NCBI RefSeq assembly: GCF_020360975.1
Contig: NW_025408667.1
Location: forward strand, 1,860,001-1,924,000
Reading direction: 5' to 3'
Origin: Hirsutella rhossiliensis
Taxonomy: Eukaryota > Ascomycota > Sordariomycetes > Hypocreales > Ophiocordycipitaceae
Length of the DNA: 64,000 nucleotides
The notes under the pieces are model-generated. The model was given only the letters and a program-made list of their open reading frames with translations, did not search any database and was not told where the DNA came from. The position numbers and the translations under genes were made by a program. Below are positions 1-11,036 of the stretch, in pieces. The first letter of the stretch is position 1. Every line of letters starts with the position of its first letter.

Positions 1-1229
1 TCGGCTGTCAATGGCCGTCTTTGGCTGCCATGGGTTGCTTGATCGGGGCAAGGGATGAAGTCGGTGGTTGGAGTGGAGGGGTTGTTGCTGCGCGCAATGG
101 GAGCCCGACTCTTTTTTTTGCTTGGGCCCCGCCGCCGCGACCTGTACTTGGCCGCCCAATGTACAGTACTTGGGCATGTCCAGAGACCATCACCTTGGTG
201 CGCGCAGCCACCTGACGTCACGTACCGCACCCAATCGAGGTACATGGATGACGCACCTCGCTATATAGGGGCACCACCCCACCCCGAGCCATCGCTGTAA
301 AATGCACTGGCCGGTTCGGACGCCAGCTGGAGATCCCCAACGGCACCCGGAACCTGCTAGAGTCCGGCGTCGCTATGAGCGACTTTCTACGGGGTGAGAG
401 CCGATGCCTCGAGGTTGGACGTCCCACCTTTCTCAACCTCATGCACCATCCTGCAAACACCCGTGCAAACCTGCAACCTGGACTTGAAACTCGCTGTACA
501 GTACGACTGCCCATCAAGGTGCAACGGGCGGTGAGCGCCCCTATCCACTGTACTGCTCTCCGAGGCGCAGAGCCCGAGAGCGGAGGCTGTCTGCCTCTCC
601 GCTTCGCCGTCTGACATTCTTGCGCGCACGTGCACCGAATGCCTTTTCATGAGTGTATGCTTGACGCATGTACATATATCAGATTCGGCAATGCTCTTTA
701 CCTGTCCCACGAGTATGCCGCCGCCAAGTCGGCCAATTCCCGCGGCGCTACCGAGCTTTGCGCCGGAAAACGCGCCTGATTTCATCATCTTTCTCTCCCT
801 CCCGTTTGTGAGATGTGATTCCCCCGTCATGCGAGGTCGTCTTACGTACTGATCCCAACTGTTTGGGTGTGGAGGGCCGCTCTGGCCCCATGGATGAGGT
901 CAAGCTGCCTCGCCGTCCCTCACGTGAAAGACTACCAGCTGCCAATCCTGGACCATCGTCATGCCCGGGGTCTAGACTCTGATCATCTCCGAGTCCAGCT
1001 GCGTATCCTGGACCGGCCAGCCTCTCAACCTGGCTGACACTGTGCCCCAGCACGAGATTCTCGGCCGCCGGCGACGCCCGCCTTATCGCCTGGCACGCAG
1101 CAGCTCGGCGCCTGTCCGTCATCTTCGACAACGCCGTTGACAGCGGTCGTGCAACATAGATTCGAGTGAATTGTCCCATCACCCAGTTCATAATAGCAAG
1201 CCCCCCCGCTCATCGGGAAACGTGGCGCA
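1..1229. other. Gene-free left flank
   Basis: No coding region could be supported here on either strand. The open frames overlap one another on both strands, have no recognisable domain and look like GC-rich chance frames. The only notable sites are a palindromic TGACGTCA and a TATATA box, listed separately. The stretch lies downstream of the minus-strand gene that ends at 1230, so part of it is probably that gene's 3' UTR. Confidence 0.5.
213..267. promoter_or_regulatory. CRE-like palindrome followed by TATA box
   Basis: TGACGTCA at 213-220 is a perfect palindromic CRE/ATF-type bZIP site. A TATATA stands at 262-267, about 42 bp further on. The spacing would suit a plus-strand promoter, but no convincing gene follows: the first ATG at about 302 opens a frame of only some 31 codons. 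Chance occurrence of either motif is possible. Confidence 0.3.
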
Positions 1230-2049
1230 TCACGACGCCCGTTCCTTGGCCTCTTCTTTCCTGAGCCTGTCCACCAGCTTCTCCCTCAGAAACGGGCTCA
1301 AGCCAAGGCTGTCAATGCAATCAGTCAGTGGCTCTCGATGTTCCTCTCTTTCTCCCAAATTTCACTCACATTCCCTCGTTGGTCACGAGTCTGTATGTTC
1401 CACTGCCCTGCACTCTTCCCACCACCTGTCCCCCATGATCTACCTCGACGCTGCCCAGGATGTCCTCGGGCCAGGCTATTCTGCCAAAGTCCGGAGGGTT
1501 TCGGCGGTCGCTCAGATGCACCCAGCCCCCTACGCCCCCCCCTCCGGCACCACCCTGCGCGCTGGCTCCTCCAGCGCCGGTCCCGCCCGCGCCGCCGCCG
1601 CCGCCCTGCTTGCGAGATGCACGTCTGTCTAGGCGCTGTTGCGGGAAGAAGGAGCCCCCGGAGCCCAAGGAGAAGCCGCCGGGGCTGGCCAAGGCTCGGG
1701 CCTGGCTGACGACGTCTTCGTCCTCGTGTCCGTACTCGGTGATGACCTCGTTAAGAATGTCCAGGAAACGCGGGTTCTCGCGGAAGGATTGGGGACTTGG
1801 CGGGATTTTCGTGCATGTACCAACGGCTAGTCTTTGCGAGGGCGGCTTCGTATCGAGGTAGGTGAGGATGTAAGACGCGGGTGACGAAGGGTTGTCGAAG
1901 ACCTTCTTCGGAGGCAGTCAGCAAGCAGCCTCAATGCCAGAACGGGTGGGATCGTCACGAACGATGTGAGGATTATTCGCAAGCGTCGTCAGCATTCGCC
2001 GTGCTATCCTCGTGCTCGGAGGAGCTAATCGAAAGGTGGCTGCCAGCAT
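1230..2049 (-). CDS. Conserved ascomycete protein of unknown function
   Basis: Proposed spliced model on the minus strand: exons 2049-1963, 1905-1370 and 1308-1230, giving about 233 aa. Intron 1 (1962-1906, 57 bp) has a weak GTTCGT donor but a good CTGAC branch site, and its removal takes out an in-frame TGA. Intron 2 (1369-1309, 61 bp) starts GTGAGT. The protein begins with an Arg-rich stretch (residues 7-18) that could be a mitochondrial presequence. A Gly/Ala low-complexity linker follows in the middle. The C-terminal part, with NPPDFGRIAWPEDILGSVEV, SGTYRLVTNEGI and LGLSPFLREKLV, matches a protein I believe is widespread in filamentous ascomycetes without assigned function. No catalytic motif is visible. 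It is divergent from DPB2, sharing a 594-bp promoter. The exon-intron structure at intron 1 is the weakest part of the model. Confidence 0.75.
1309..1369 (-). other. Intron near the 3' end of the unknown gene
   Basis: The donor GTGAGT at 1369-1364 and the acceptor AG at 1310-1309 bracket 61 bp. Skipping it joins GGA-AT to C-CTT and extends the protein by the conserved GLSPFLREKL tail, instead of ending at the TGA that lies inside the intron. Confidence 0.75.
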
Positions 2050-2150
2050 TTCTGCAGTGATTAGAGCCTATCGGAGTGATCTTCTAGACGCGAAGCTGGG
2101 TTTGGAGCCAAGGAAGGCCTTTTTCTCTGGTTTGGGTCCGGTCCGTCCAA

Positions 2151-2194
2151 CCTACCGGGTAGGTAAGGGACCTAGGTAGGTACCTAGGTACCTA
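2151..2194. repeat. Palindromic TACCTAGGTA repeat cluster
   Basis: Overlapping CCTAGG and TACC/GGTA units form a self-complementary stretch of about 44 bp. Similar units recur at 13401-13453 and singly near 9450. Such TACCTAGG arrays are common in promoters of Sordariomycetes; their role is unknown to me. Confidence 0.6.
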
Positions 2195-2284
2195 AAATGA
2201 AGTCACCGACAGGAGCTCTGGGTACGTACTGTCGTTTCTCCACAGCCACTGGTCTGGGTTATGCAACTAAACGAGGTCAATTAG

Positions 2285-2290
2285 ACGCGT
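2285..2290. promoter_or_regulatory. MluI cell-cycle box (ACGCGT)
   Basis: ACGCGT, the consensus site of the fungal MBF (Mbp1/Swi6) factor, lies 354 bp upstream of the DPB2 start codon and is followed by a second partial GACGCG at 2292-2297. In yeasts DNA replication genes are G1/S-controlled through such boxes, so control of DPB2 is a reasonable inference. Confidence 0.45.
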
Positions 2291-2643
2291 CGACGCGCTT
2301 CCGCCGACGACGCGACGAGGCGGGAGACCAATCCCCTCGGCCGGCGGTGATGAAAAAAGAGAAACTCATCATAAACAGGAAGTTATTGCAGCCCTCACTA
2401 CAAGCGATTTTACCCCTTGAATCTGCACTGCCGGCATTGACGCTCGGATGAGAGCCGTTAGGACCCGCGGCGGGAGGAGCAGAATCTTTCGACATCCATC
2501 CTGCGGCAACTGAGGTCATCGTCGGATTTGGCCCCGCGCTCTCTGCTGGCTTGACCGGCCCTTGCTGCCGTGGTAGCTAGCTAGTACTTGACAAGCAAAA
2601 GTTAAAACTAGCAAGGCATCCTGCAACGCTCACGACCGCGGCC

Positions 2644-5055
2644 ATGGACAAGACTCCCGCCCCCCTCTTCCGCAAGCAGAATGCGATACCTTCATCCGCG
2701 CTGCCCTCGTCGTCCCCAGCATTCGGCACGCCCGTCCACCCGCTCAAGCCCTTCAACGTCGCCGTCACCAAGGCTGCGATCCTCCCCATCATCCTGCCTC
2801 CCGCTACTCTCCGCCCGCTCGCATTCCGCACCTTTACCAAGAAACACTCCTTGACCCTGACGTCGTCGGCGCTGCAGGAACTCGCCTCCTTCATCGGCCG
2901 GCACTGCGGTTCAGGATGGCGTGAGGAGGGCCTGGCTGAGAGGGTGCTCGAGGAAGCAGCTAGGAGCTGGAAGAATAGGAACGGCGGCGTCATTGTCGAT
3001 GGCTCCAGCAAACAGCTACACGATATCCTCAAGACGTTGGAGGGGAACATGAGTGGCGGCAAGATTGTTGGACCGGGCAAGAGTCTTCCGCGAGGAGACA
3101 GCATTTTGGACGCGCGCGATGGTGATGAGGTCAACACACGGTTGGGCTTGAGACCAACGACGCTTACGAGGGAGGACAGCAATGCCAGCTTCGGGATATC
3201 CGGCCTCGGCGTCCAAGAGGAGGCGGACGACGATGAAGAAGCCAATGATGCCCGGACGTGGCTCAAGATCATCGACGCCTACGAGCAACCGAGGCTCGTC
3301 TTCAACGTCGGCAAGAAGCACTTTGAGAGGTACAAACGCCACGCCTCTTTCGCTCTCCACCAAGACAGTCACTGACATTGAGTCCAAAGAGAGACGGCAC
3401 AGCCATCACTATTCCCTCCCGCATCCCACAAGACGGCCGTCTTCCGCAACCGCTATAACGTCATTCACCAACGCCTCCTCCGCAACGAAGCCTTCCAAAC
3501 CTCGACCGTCTCCTCGTCCCGCCAACGCTCCCTCCAACGCTCGCTCTCGAACCAGCAATCGCTCAAGATCACCCCGATCGCAAACATGCTCGGCCGCCAC
3601 GGGAGCAGCCACATGCTTCTCGGCCAGCTTGTAGTCCTGCCGACAGGAGACCTCGCCATCGGCGACTTGACTGGGGCCATTGCCCTCGACCTCAGCCAGG
3701 CGGTTGCCATTCCCGAGGATTCGGCGTGGTTCTGCCCCGGCATGGTGGTCCTGGTGGACGGCGTGTACGAGGAAGAGGAGGAGTCGCTGGGCAAAGGGCT
3801 CAGCGGCAGCAGCGGTGTTGGAGGGACGCTGGGGGGCCGCTTCCAGGGCTTCTTCATCGGCCAGCCGCCGTGCGAGAAGCGGAGGGCGACGCTGGGCATC
3901 AGCAGCCCCGACGGCGGGCAGGACCACACCATTGGCGGGGGCTTCGGCTGGATCGACTTTCTCGGCGTCGGCAGTGAGCGGGCCGTCGGGGCCAAGATGC
4001 GCAGGCTGGAGCGCCGCCTGCTGCCGCCGCCGCCGTCGCAGGACGCGCCGGCAGGCCGCAACCGCGTCGTCATCCTGGGCGAGCTCAACTTGGACCAGCC
4101 GCGGGCTTTGCAGGCCTTTCGCAAGATCCTGTCCCTATACGCCGCCGAGCCCGAAGGCAGCTGCCCCGTCAGCTTCGTGCTGATGGGCAACTTCACCCAG
4201 CACGCCGTCATGGCCCGTGGCGGCAGCGGCGGCAGCATTGAGTACAAGGAATATTTCGACGCCCTGGCCTCGGCCCTCTCTGACTTCCCCACCCTCCTCC
4301 AGGCGTCTACGTTTGTCTTTGTGCCCGGCGACAACGACGGCTGGGTCTCGGCCTTTACGGCCGGCGCCTCGGTGCCTCTGCCCCGCAAGTCCGTCCCGGA
4401 AATGTTCACGTCGCGCATCCGCCGCGCCTTTGCAAACGCCAATGCTGAGGCCGGCAGGCATCACGGCGTGCAGGGGTCGGCCGTGTGGACGACGAATCCG
4501 AGCCGCCTTAGCCTCTTTGGCCCCAACCACGAGCTCGTTCTCTTCCGCGACGACCTCTCGGCCCGTCTCCGGCGCACTTCCGTCGTACTGAACCGCAAGG
4601 CGGCAGAGAACGAGGGAGCAGAGGGGCAGAGAGAAACCGCAAGTGTCGCGGGAGAAGCCGGCGCCGCAGCCCACCCCCACCCCCCCGATCCTATGGACAT
4701 TGACGCCGGCGCCGCAAACGACGACAAGCCCTCGGCATCCCCCCCCCCACCCCTTGACGAAGACGTGCGCACCGCGCAAAAGCTCGTCAAGACGCTCCTC
4801 GACCAGGGCTACCTCGCGCCCTTCCGCCAGGCCATCCGCCCCGTCCATTGGGACCACGCCTCGGCGCTGCACCTGTACCCGCTGCCCTCAGCCATGGTGC
4901 TCGCCGACACCACGGCGCCGCCCTTTTGCCTCAGCTATGAAGGCTGCCATGTCATGAACCCAGCCGCCGTCCTCGTTGCCGGCAAGAAGGGCGCCGCCAG
5001 GTGGGTTGAGTACCAGGTCGGCCGCCTGGGCAGGCTGCGCGAATGTACCTTTTAG
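2644..5055 (+). CDS. DPB2: DNA polymerase epsilon subunit B
   Basis: This is the non-catalytic second subunit of the leading-strand replicase Pol epsilon, which also links the polymerase to the CMG helicase through GINS. The model has two exons, 2644-3329 and 3390-5055, with a 60-bp intron (GTACAA donor, ACTGAC branch, AAAG acceptor), giving about 783 aa. The N-terminal helical domain covers roughly residues 50-230. The OB-like region follows with the conserved segments HKTAVFRNRYNVIHQRLLRNE-type (after the intron) and ITPIANMLGR. The inactivated calcineurin-like phosphoesterase fold starts near residue 450 (VVILGELNLD) and includes LMGNF, FVPGDND and the C-terminal NPAAVLV. A Pro/Ala/His-rich insert near codons 630-680 is not conserved in the family. 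Length is close to the usual 700-780 aa. The ATG at 2644 was chosen because the MDKTPAPLFR start resembles other fungal Dpb2 proteins. Confidence 0.93.
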
Positions 5056-5464
5056 CCTTGGGCGGGACTACTGTTTATTTGCGTGTCTGTACATGGCTGG
5101 TGGATGACCTTATGACTCGGGATGGACGGAGTATTCTGCGCCTTCTTTTATGTATTTACAACGACGGTGATTCTACAACCATGGGGCATCTTTTGGTGAA
5201 GAAGCGGCGTAAAATCGAGACTTTAAGGATTATATAGAGTTTATGAGTGGGTATAGACGCCCTCCCAGCGCAACTAAATAGGCATCGAGACCACAGATGG
5301 AGAAGATGGAGAAAGTCGAGCACAGGAATAGGGTCCCATAGTCGAGGCCACCGGACGCTCCCTCTGCATATACAAACTCCCCTGTGCCTTAAGTTTGCGG
5401 TCACAAAGCGACGGGTCCGGGCCTGCCTTGCCACAGAACACGCCGGAAGCTTTCGAGGGCCACT
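5056..5464. other. Convergent intergenic region
   Basis: This is 409 bp between the 3' ends of DPB2 (+) and the transporter gene (-). It presumably holds both 3' UTRs. No gene or clear repeat is seen. Confidence 0.6.
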
Positions 5465-8400
5465 TCACGTGTACTCGAGAAGCAGCTCATCCTGGTTCAA
5501 CACGCCAAACAGGCCCTCAATCTCATCCCTCACCTTCCTCAGCTCGTCAGCCACCTGCGCCGTCACGAGCGTGTACGCGTACAGGAGCGCATAGTCCCTC
5601 TCATCCGCCGCAACGCCCCGCCCCCCGTCGGCGTCGGCGTCGTCGTCGCTGTCGTCCGCCTCGCCCTGGCGTAGCTCCGCCCCCATGTGGTTCTTGCGAA
5701 ATTGATATATCTTTCCCAGCAGCTGGTCCTTTGTGCTGTCAATCGTCGGCGTGGCGTCGGTGAGCGGGTACTCGAGCATGATGCTCGACGCGAGCACCTG
5801 GAACACGTGGCATATGCGCTGGCACAGGCGCACGCGCTCGGCCGTCGTAAACTCGAGCAGCGCCCGTTCGCCGGCCGACAGCGAGAGGCGCCGCTGGGTG
5901 ATGAGGCGCATGGCGTAGAAGCCGTCGAGGATGTGCTTGGTCGAGTGCATGATGCGCCCGTAAGCTTCGTGAGGAAAGGGACCGCGGAGCTCAAACTCGG
6001 ACTTGGCCGCCTCGCGAAGGGACTCGAGCTTGAAGGCTAGAACAGACAATCGGTTAGTGCGACTGCGTCCGCAAAGGAGAGCAGGGCTCGTAATGACTTA
6101 CCGTAGCGTTGCAGGGCAACCTGCTCGCCCTCGCGCAGGTAGTCAAGGGTATTGTGACTCTCGACAAGAATGCCCAACGGCCCGCGCTTCCATATGAGGC
6201 CGAGCTGAAGATACAGCACCGACAGCCCCTCACGAAACTTGCGCCGCCCGGAGATAGGCCATAGCAGCCTGCAGACAATCATCCCCCACAAGATTCCCAG
6301 CGTAACGGCCACGACTCGGTGATAGGTGATGTTGAAGATGAGTGGCTTGGTGCCCCCCTCGTCGTCGTCGTCGTCCTCGACGTTCTGCGATAGGCTGTAC
6401 GCGTAGAGGACAATGACATTATAGGCAAGCAGCGAGATGCGGCCCAGCGGAGCGTTTTTGATGACCAGGATGAGATAAAAGTTCCAGCACGCCATGAGCC
6501 AGCCAAACAGGGCGAGGAGGTAGGGGTTGTCGTCGCTTGCGATCCACGAGACGCAGGCGCAGATAGCCCCTATCAGTGTTCCCACGAAACGGGCTGTCGA
6601 GGTCGTGTTGGATGCGCCCGTCGTCATGCCGACGACAATCATGTACGACAGCAGTCCCCATTCGCCTCTCCACTGTTGATACATGGGCCGCGTGTCCGGT
6701 ATAAAAGCGAACATGGCCCATAACACGGCTCCGATGCCGACCTTGATGCCAAAGGTAATGTCTTCGCGCGCGAGGAACCGCAGCATCGTCAAGAGGGACT
6801 GCGAAACGGTGCGCAGGAAAAGGCTGGATTGCGGTGCAGCGTCCCAGCTGAAGGCGTCCCTTTGCCTCACCATGGCCGCGGGGATGCCCTTTGGCAAGGC
6901 CGACTTTTTGACAGGCTTGACCGTTGTTTTCTGCAACAGAGGCTCGCGCTCAGGGTCGGGTGACATGTCCCGCCGCCAGCGAAACGGCTTCCGGTAGGTC
7001 CAGAACTTCAACCAGCTCCAATTTCGCTCGTTGGCCGCCGTCGTCTGCTTCAGGTCCTCGAGAACCTCCAAGTAAGCGTCCATCTCGTCCGCCACGGCCA
7101 ACAGGGTGAATGAGAAGTGCCCGCAGGCAGCCGCAACCTCTTCAATGTCGGCCTGGATCTTCTCAGACCTGCATCTTCCAAGCTCTATGCTCCTGTATAG
7201 CTCCTGCAACGCAGCGCCTCTAGCTTGGTTGTACAGGCTGAGAGCGTCCCGCAGGCTCTCCTGGAGCTGGTCGTTGATCGTCACCTCGACCCACGAAACC
7301 TGATCAAAGGGACTTTCTCGGAGGATTTCGGAGAGGGTATAGACAAGAGACTTCATGGGGGGGCCCAGGCGCGCCATGAATAGGGCAAAGATGTCGGACG
7401 GCGCCCGGAACATGGGTGACTTGTCCAGAGTCGGGTCGGAGTGCGTCAGCGGCAATGACGCCCTCGCCTCGTCCTCGGCCTCTTGGATGACGGACAAGGG
7501 CTCTCTCGCCTCATCGATGAAGGCAGACATGGCCCGCACGAGCCTGGGCGAAAAGGGTGGAGGCGCGGGCGATGAAACAGCCGACGCTGGGTGTGGTCCT
7601 GCCGCAGGAACCTCTTTGAGAAGGGTAAACTGGGTGTCTAGGGCGCTTCGAAGGCCGCCAATGGCACGCGAAAGCGCTTCGACGGACTTGAAGAGGCGCT
7701 TGTCCAGCTGATATGTCGTCTCGCGGCCGAGGAGGTAGTACTCGAGCTTCGCCTCGCGCAGACTCTTGCTCATCTGCGCGTACGCCGAGTTGTATTGCGC
7801 GGTTGCGTGAGAGTAGGCGGGCGACTTGATCTCGTCTTCCGACCCATCCAAAAAGCCCTTTGAAATGGACGACAGCCTGTCGCTCAAGCACACCGAGGCC
7901 GTGACGATGGATTTTCGCAGGACATGCCTGGCAGAGACGCGCCAGACGAGAAAGTTGACGGCGACGGTGAATGAGATGCCGATGAGGAGCATCTTGAGAA
8001 CCTGCAGAATCTTGTCGCCGGAAAAGTAGCCGTCTTGTATGGACTGCTCCTTGGTGACGACGGAGATGATGGCAATCGAGGCCAGCGTGGACGCGACGTT
8101 GACGAGGGGCTGGTTCAGCTTCTGCTTGACCCAGCCGATGAAGCCCAGACTGCCGCCGACGAAGACGACGAGAACGATGGCGTGGGCCGGGACGACAGAC
8201 CCCATGCTCGTGCGCGAGGCGATGGCGGCGGCCATGGACAAGACGCACACCATCTCAGCGTAGGCGACGGCGATGATGGCAATGAAGACAGCCTCGAGCA
8301 TGGAGCCGACAGTCCTTGCAGGGTGAAAGTAGACTGTCAAGGTGGCCACAATGTGCTTTCCGTCTCGATTGCCTAGGAAGTCGGACAGTGTCGGCCACAG

Positions 8401-8806
8401 GGTCCCGAGGCTGCCCAGCAGGTAGGCCAGGGTGCACTTGAGCACCTGATGGCCGTCTTCGGAGTTGAGCCATCGCCAGGCGGCAAGGGCATTTTCCTTA
8501 GCCCGGTCCACCGTTGTGCTTTCGGTCGTCTCGGCGGATGAGGCCGACGCTTGGCCCGAGGGGCGGCTGGGAGAACGGCCGTTGGATGCTCGCAGGGTGA
8601 CCTGGCGGCGGGAGCGCTCGCCTGTGCTGGGGATGATGAAAGTGCCGTTTCGCATTTTCTGCAAGCATTTAGCGGATACTCAAATCTCGAGGGCGCAGAG
8701 CTTCGCGGAGGGATTCTGGACCGCTGGTCGGACATACACTTCTCTTGGACGGGCGGAAGGGCGGCCAGGCAGGCGAGGCACCGGGTCCGCCTCCGCTCGA
8801 GCTCAT
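5465..8806 (-). CDS. Bre4/FUSC-type integral membrane transporter (ArAE_2 family)
   Basis: A large polytopic membrane protein of the fungal aromatic-acid-exporter-2 / brefeldin A sensitivity 4 family. Proposed exons are 8806-8738, 8658-6102 and 6036-5465, giving about 1065 aa. Intron 1 (79 bp) starts GTATGT and intron 2 (65 bp) GTAAGT with a CTAAC branch. The first exon encodes 23 polar residues and joins in frame to the KMRNGTFIIPSTG segment. An N-terminal bundle of hydrophobic helices follows at about residues 95-270 (LAYLLGSLGTLWPTL, VFIAIIAVAYAEMVCVLSM). Then comes a long cytosolic helical region. The second membrane bundle at about 660-850 (FGIKVGIGAVLWAMFAFI, LSYMIVVGMTTGAS) corresponds to the FUSC_2 domain. 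The C-terminal Bre4-like domain is hydrophilic. The substrate is unknown; related proteins are linked to drug or weak-acid tolerance. The start could instead lie at 8655 or 8664 if exon 1 is untranslated. Confidence 0.85.
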
Positions 8807-9723
8807 CGTGGCTTCCGTCGCTCAACAGTGCTGACTGCGTTGAGCGCGAGGCGGTAAGCGTCATCGTCTCTGCACTCAGCTCAAGTGCCGTCGTTGCCAG
8901 CCTCGGGTCAGAGCGCCTGACAGAGGAGGTGGGCGACGGAAAGCCGGGGCAGACAAAGGGACAACATAGGCACCCAACGCAGATGCAAGCAGGAGGCGGC
9001 CTGGTTGGTAGGTGATGATGTGGGTTGGTCGGGACGGAGGAGCTGAGGTTGGGTTGGGTGCTGTAAGCCGTCTCCCCTCCCTTGAGCCGCCGTCGGTCGC
9101 CTCTGCTCCCTGAAAAGCTCTTGTTCAGTACTCCGTACGCGAACTGCAAAAGGAAAGGTTCGTCGAGACACGTCGCACAAAAAAAACAAGCAAAGAAGTA
9201 GTGTGGGCAAGAATAAAATAAAAGAGCGGCCCTGGCAGGACCAGGATCATGGGCCCAAGCAAATGATAAAGTGACGATGACGCGCGCCCAGCACAATCGT
9301 CACGATGCCAGCGGGGCGTCCACTAACAGTAGGTCCACTAACCGTAAGTGACAGTGGGCCCGGGTCACGGCAGTTGGTCTACTGTACTGTAAGCCCCAGC
9401 TCAGCCTTATTAATTGCAGGTACTTTGTAAGTTACCAGAGGTAGGTACGGAATAGGTACCTAAGAGACAGTCGCATCGGCGGGCCGTCCGTATGCTTGGC
9501 GCCAACGGCGCTGTGACAAGAGGGAGATAACCGAGTACCCTTTTGCAACGTGCTTCTGCTCGCCATTCACGCCGCCTTGTGAGTCCCGTTGCACCGCCAC
9601 CAGGAACGTTGCCGCCCAGAGCTGCACGAGACTCGGTCCTCTGACCTCTCCTGTGCCGTGTACCGAGCCGAGCCCGTGACTTGTTGTCCGCCGCCGCTGC
9701 GCGTCTAGCCAAGGTCACGTAGA
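8807..9723. other. Divergent promoter between transporter and HAD gene
   Basis: This is 917 bp between the start codons of the transporter (-) and the HAD phosphatase (+). The part next to the transporter is probably its 5' UTR. A pair of related CCACTAAC-GTA half-repeats lies at about 9319-9349. No gene is seen. Confidence 0.5.
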
Positions 9724-10637
9724 ATGCGTCCCGGCCTCTCCTTGGCCACGGCCTCGCCCAGCCCCAGACGTTTCGCACCTCTGAAGGAGAGCGTGGCCGG
9801 CGGCGACAAGCTCCCAAGGCTACGCGGCGTCGTCTTCGACATGGACGGGACTTTGTGGTGAGTCAGTTTTCCACGTTCCGTGTCACACAACGCGCCGCCC
9901 TGGGTGTGTGTATGGCAGAAGCAAGCCTCCCGCAAACATAAATGCAGAAGCAGTGCCTCCCTCCACTCCCTCGGTCCAATCGAATCGGCTCTTCCCCTGC
10001 ACATGAATACGTAACCCACCCATCTAACCAGCTGCCGTCAGCGAGCCTCAGACGTACATGTTCGCCGAGATGAGAGCCGCCCTCGGCATCGTCAAAGCAG
10101 TCGACATCCTTCAGCACATCGACGGCCTCCCCCCGCATGAGCAGCCCGCCGCCGCCGAAGCCATCCGCGCCATTGAGCGCCGCGCCATGGAGCTTCAAGT
10201 CCCCCAGCCGGGCGTCACGGCCCTCATGTCCTACCTCGACGCCCGCAGCGTCCCCAAGGCCATCTGCACTCGCAACTTCGACGTGCCCGTCCACAATCTT
10301 CTCACGAGGTTCCTTGCCGGCTCCGTCTTCAGCCCCGTCGTCACCCGCGCCTTCCGCCCGCCAAAGCCAGACCCTGCCGGTATATTGCACTGCGGCACAC
10401 TGGGGGCTCGTCGATGATAATGGCCTGGCCGATGCGAGTGGCTTGATCATGGTCGGGGATTCTATCGATGACATGACCGCTGGCAGGAAGGCTGGTGCTG
10501 CCACCGTATTGCTGCTTAATGACGTGAACAAGGACTTGGCAAGTCACGAGCACACAGACTTGACAATCCACAGGCTGGATGACCTCATTGCTATCTTGGA
10601 CCACGGTTTTGAGGCAAGAGACTTGGCCGTCGACTGA
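9724..10637 (+). CDS. HAD-superfamily phosphatase with an apparent frameshift
   Basis: This looks like a phosphoglycolate-phosphatase/beta-phosphoglucomutase-like HAD hydrolase. Exon 1 (9724-9857) ends in the motif I block VVFDMDGTL. A 184-bp intron (GTGAGT, CTAAC, CAG) leads to exon 2 at 10042. Motif II is TRN in AICTRNFD, the motif III lysine is in RPPKPDP, and motif IV is MVGDSIDDMTAG, so all four catalytic motifs are present. However, the frame carrying motifs I-III closes at a TGA at about 10415, while motif IV and the C terminus lie in the next frame, which ends at 10637. Alignment by eye to the expected ILH-x-AxxWGL segment puts the break at 10388-10394, consistent with loss of two bases or gain of one. 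A GTATAT donor at 10380 does not give a splice that restores the frame. It is either a recent pseudogene or an assembly/base-calling error. Confidence 0.8.
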
Positions 10638-11036
10638 GAATCGCTACTATTCCATGCCCATCCTGTCGGCATCTGGACAAACAGGTGACTCGTGGTGAGA
10701 GCATACATCACTGGACCGGGACAAGTTTCACACGGAGAAAAGAGAACAACCATATTCCAGATTCGGCTTCCAATTCGATCCCGACGCCTGCACTGCTTCC
10801 ATGTAAACATCACATAACTAGGCTGGCCCGGACTATCATATTCTAGATGCGCCCAGGAGGCATCTGTAAACGACACTGGCCTCCTGTGTTGGGTGTGGCG
10901 AGAGAGTTGGAGAAGAACTCGGTCAACAAAGACATGTGCGCCAAAAATGCTGAGCTGAGTCCAAAGTCTGGCAGCATCCACTTCATGTACATTTTCAAGG
11001 GCATTAGACGCCGTGTCCGCACGGCCACTCTGTTCT
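10638..11036. other. Convergent intergenic region
   Basis: About 400 bp between the 3' ends of the HAD gene (+) and STE7 (-). Nothing beyond probable 3' UTRs is seen. Confidence 0.55.

Larger units (their letters stand above)
2050..2643. other. Divergent promoter between the unknown gene and DPB2
   Basis: This is 594 bp between two divergent start codons. It holds the CCTAGG/TACC repeat cluster at 2151-2194 and an MluI cell-cycle box at 2285-2290. No gene is seen. Confidence 0.6.

Noticed and set aside
387..1191. Two overlapping minus-strand frames of 147 codons
   Set aside because: No recognisable domain, they overlap each other and plus-strand frames, and GC-rich composition favours chance frames.
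1780..1860. Idea that the unknown gene at 1230-2049 carries two frameshifts, since another minus frame also looked protein-like
   Set aside because: A single frame from 1905 to 1370 reads through with family-like sequence and needs no frameshift; a 57-bp intron explains the remaining stop.
10378..10437. A 59-bp intron with a GTATAT donor to explain the HAD frame break
   Set aside because: Splicing there leads straight to a TGA and would delete protein-like sequence (WGLVDDNG).
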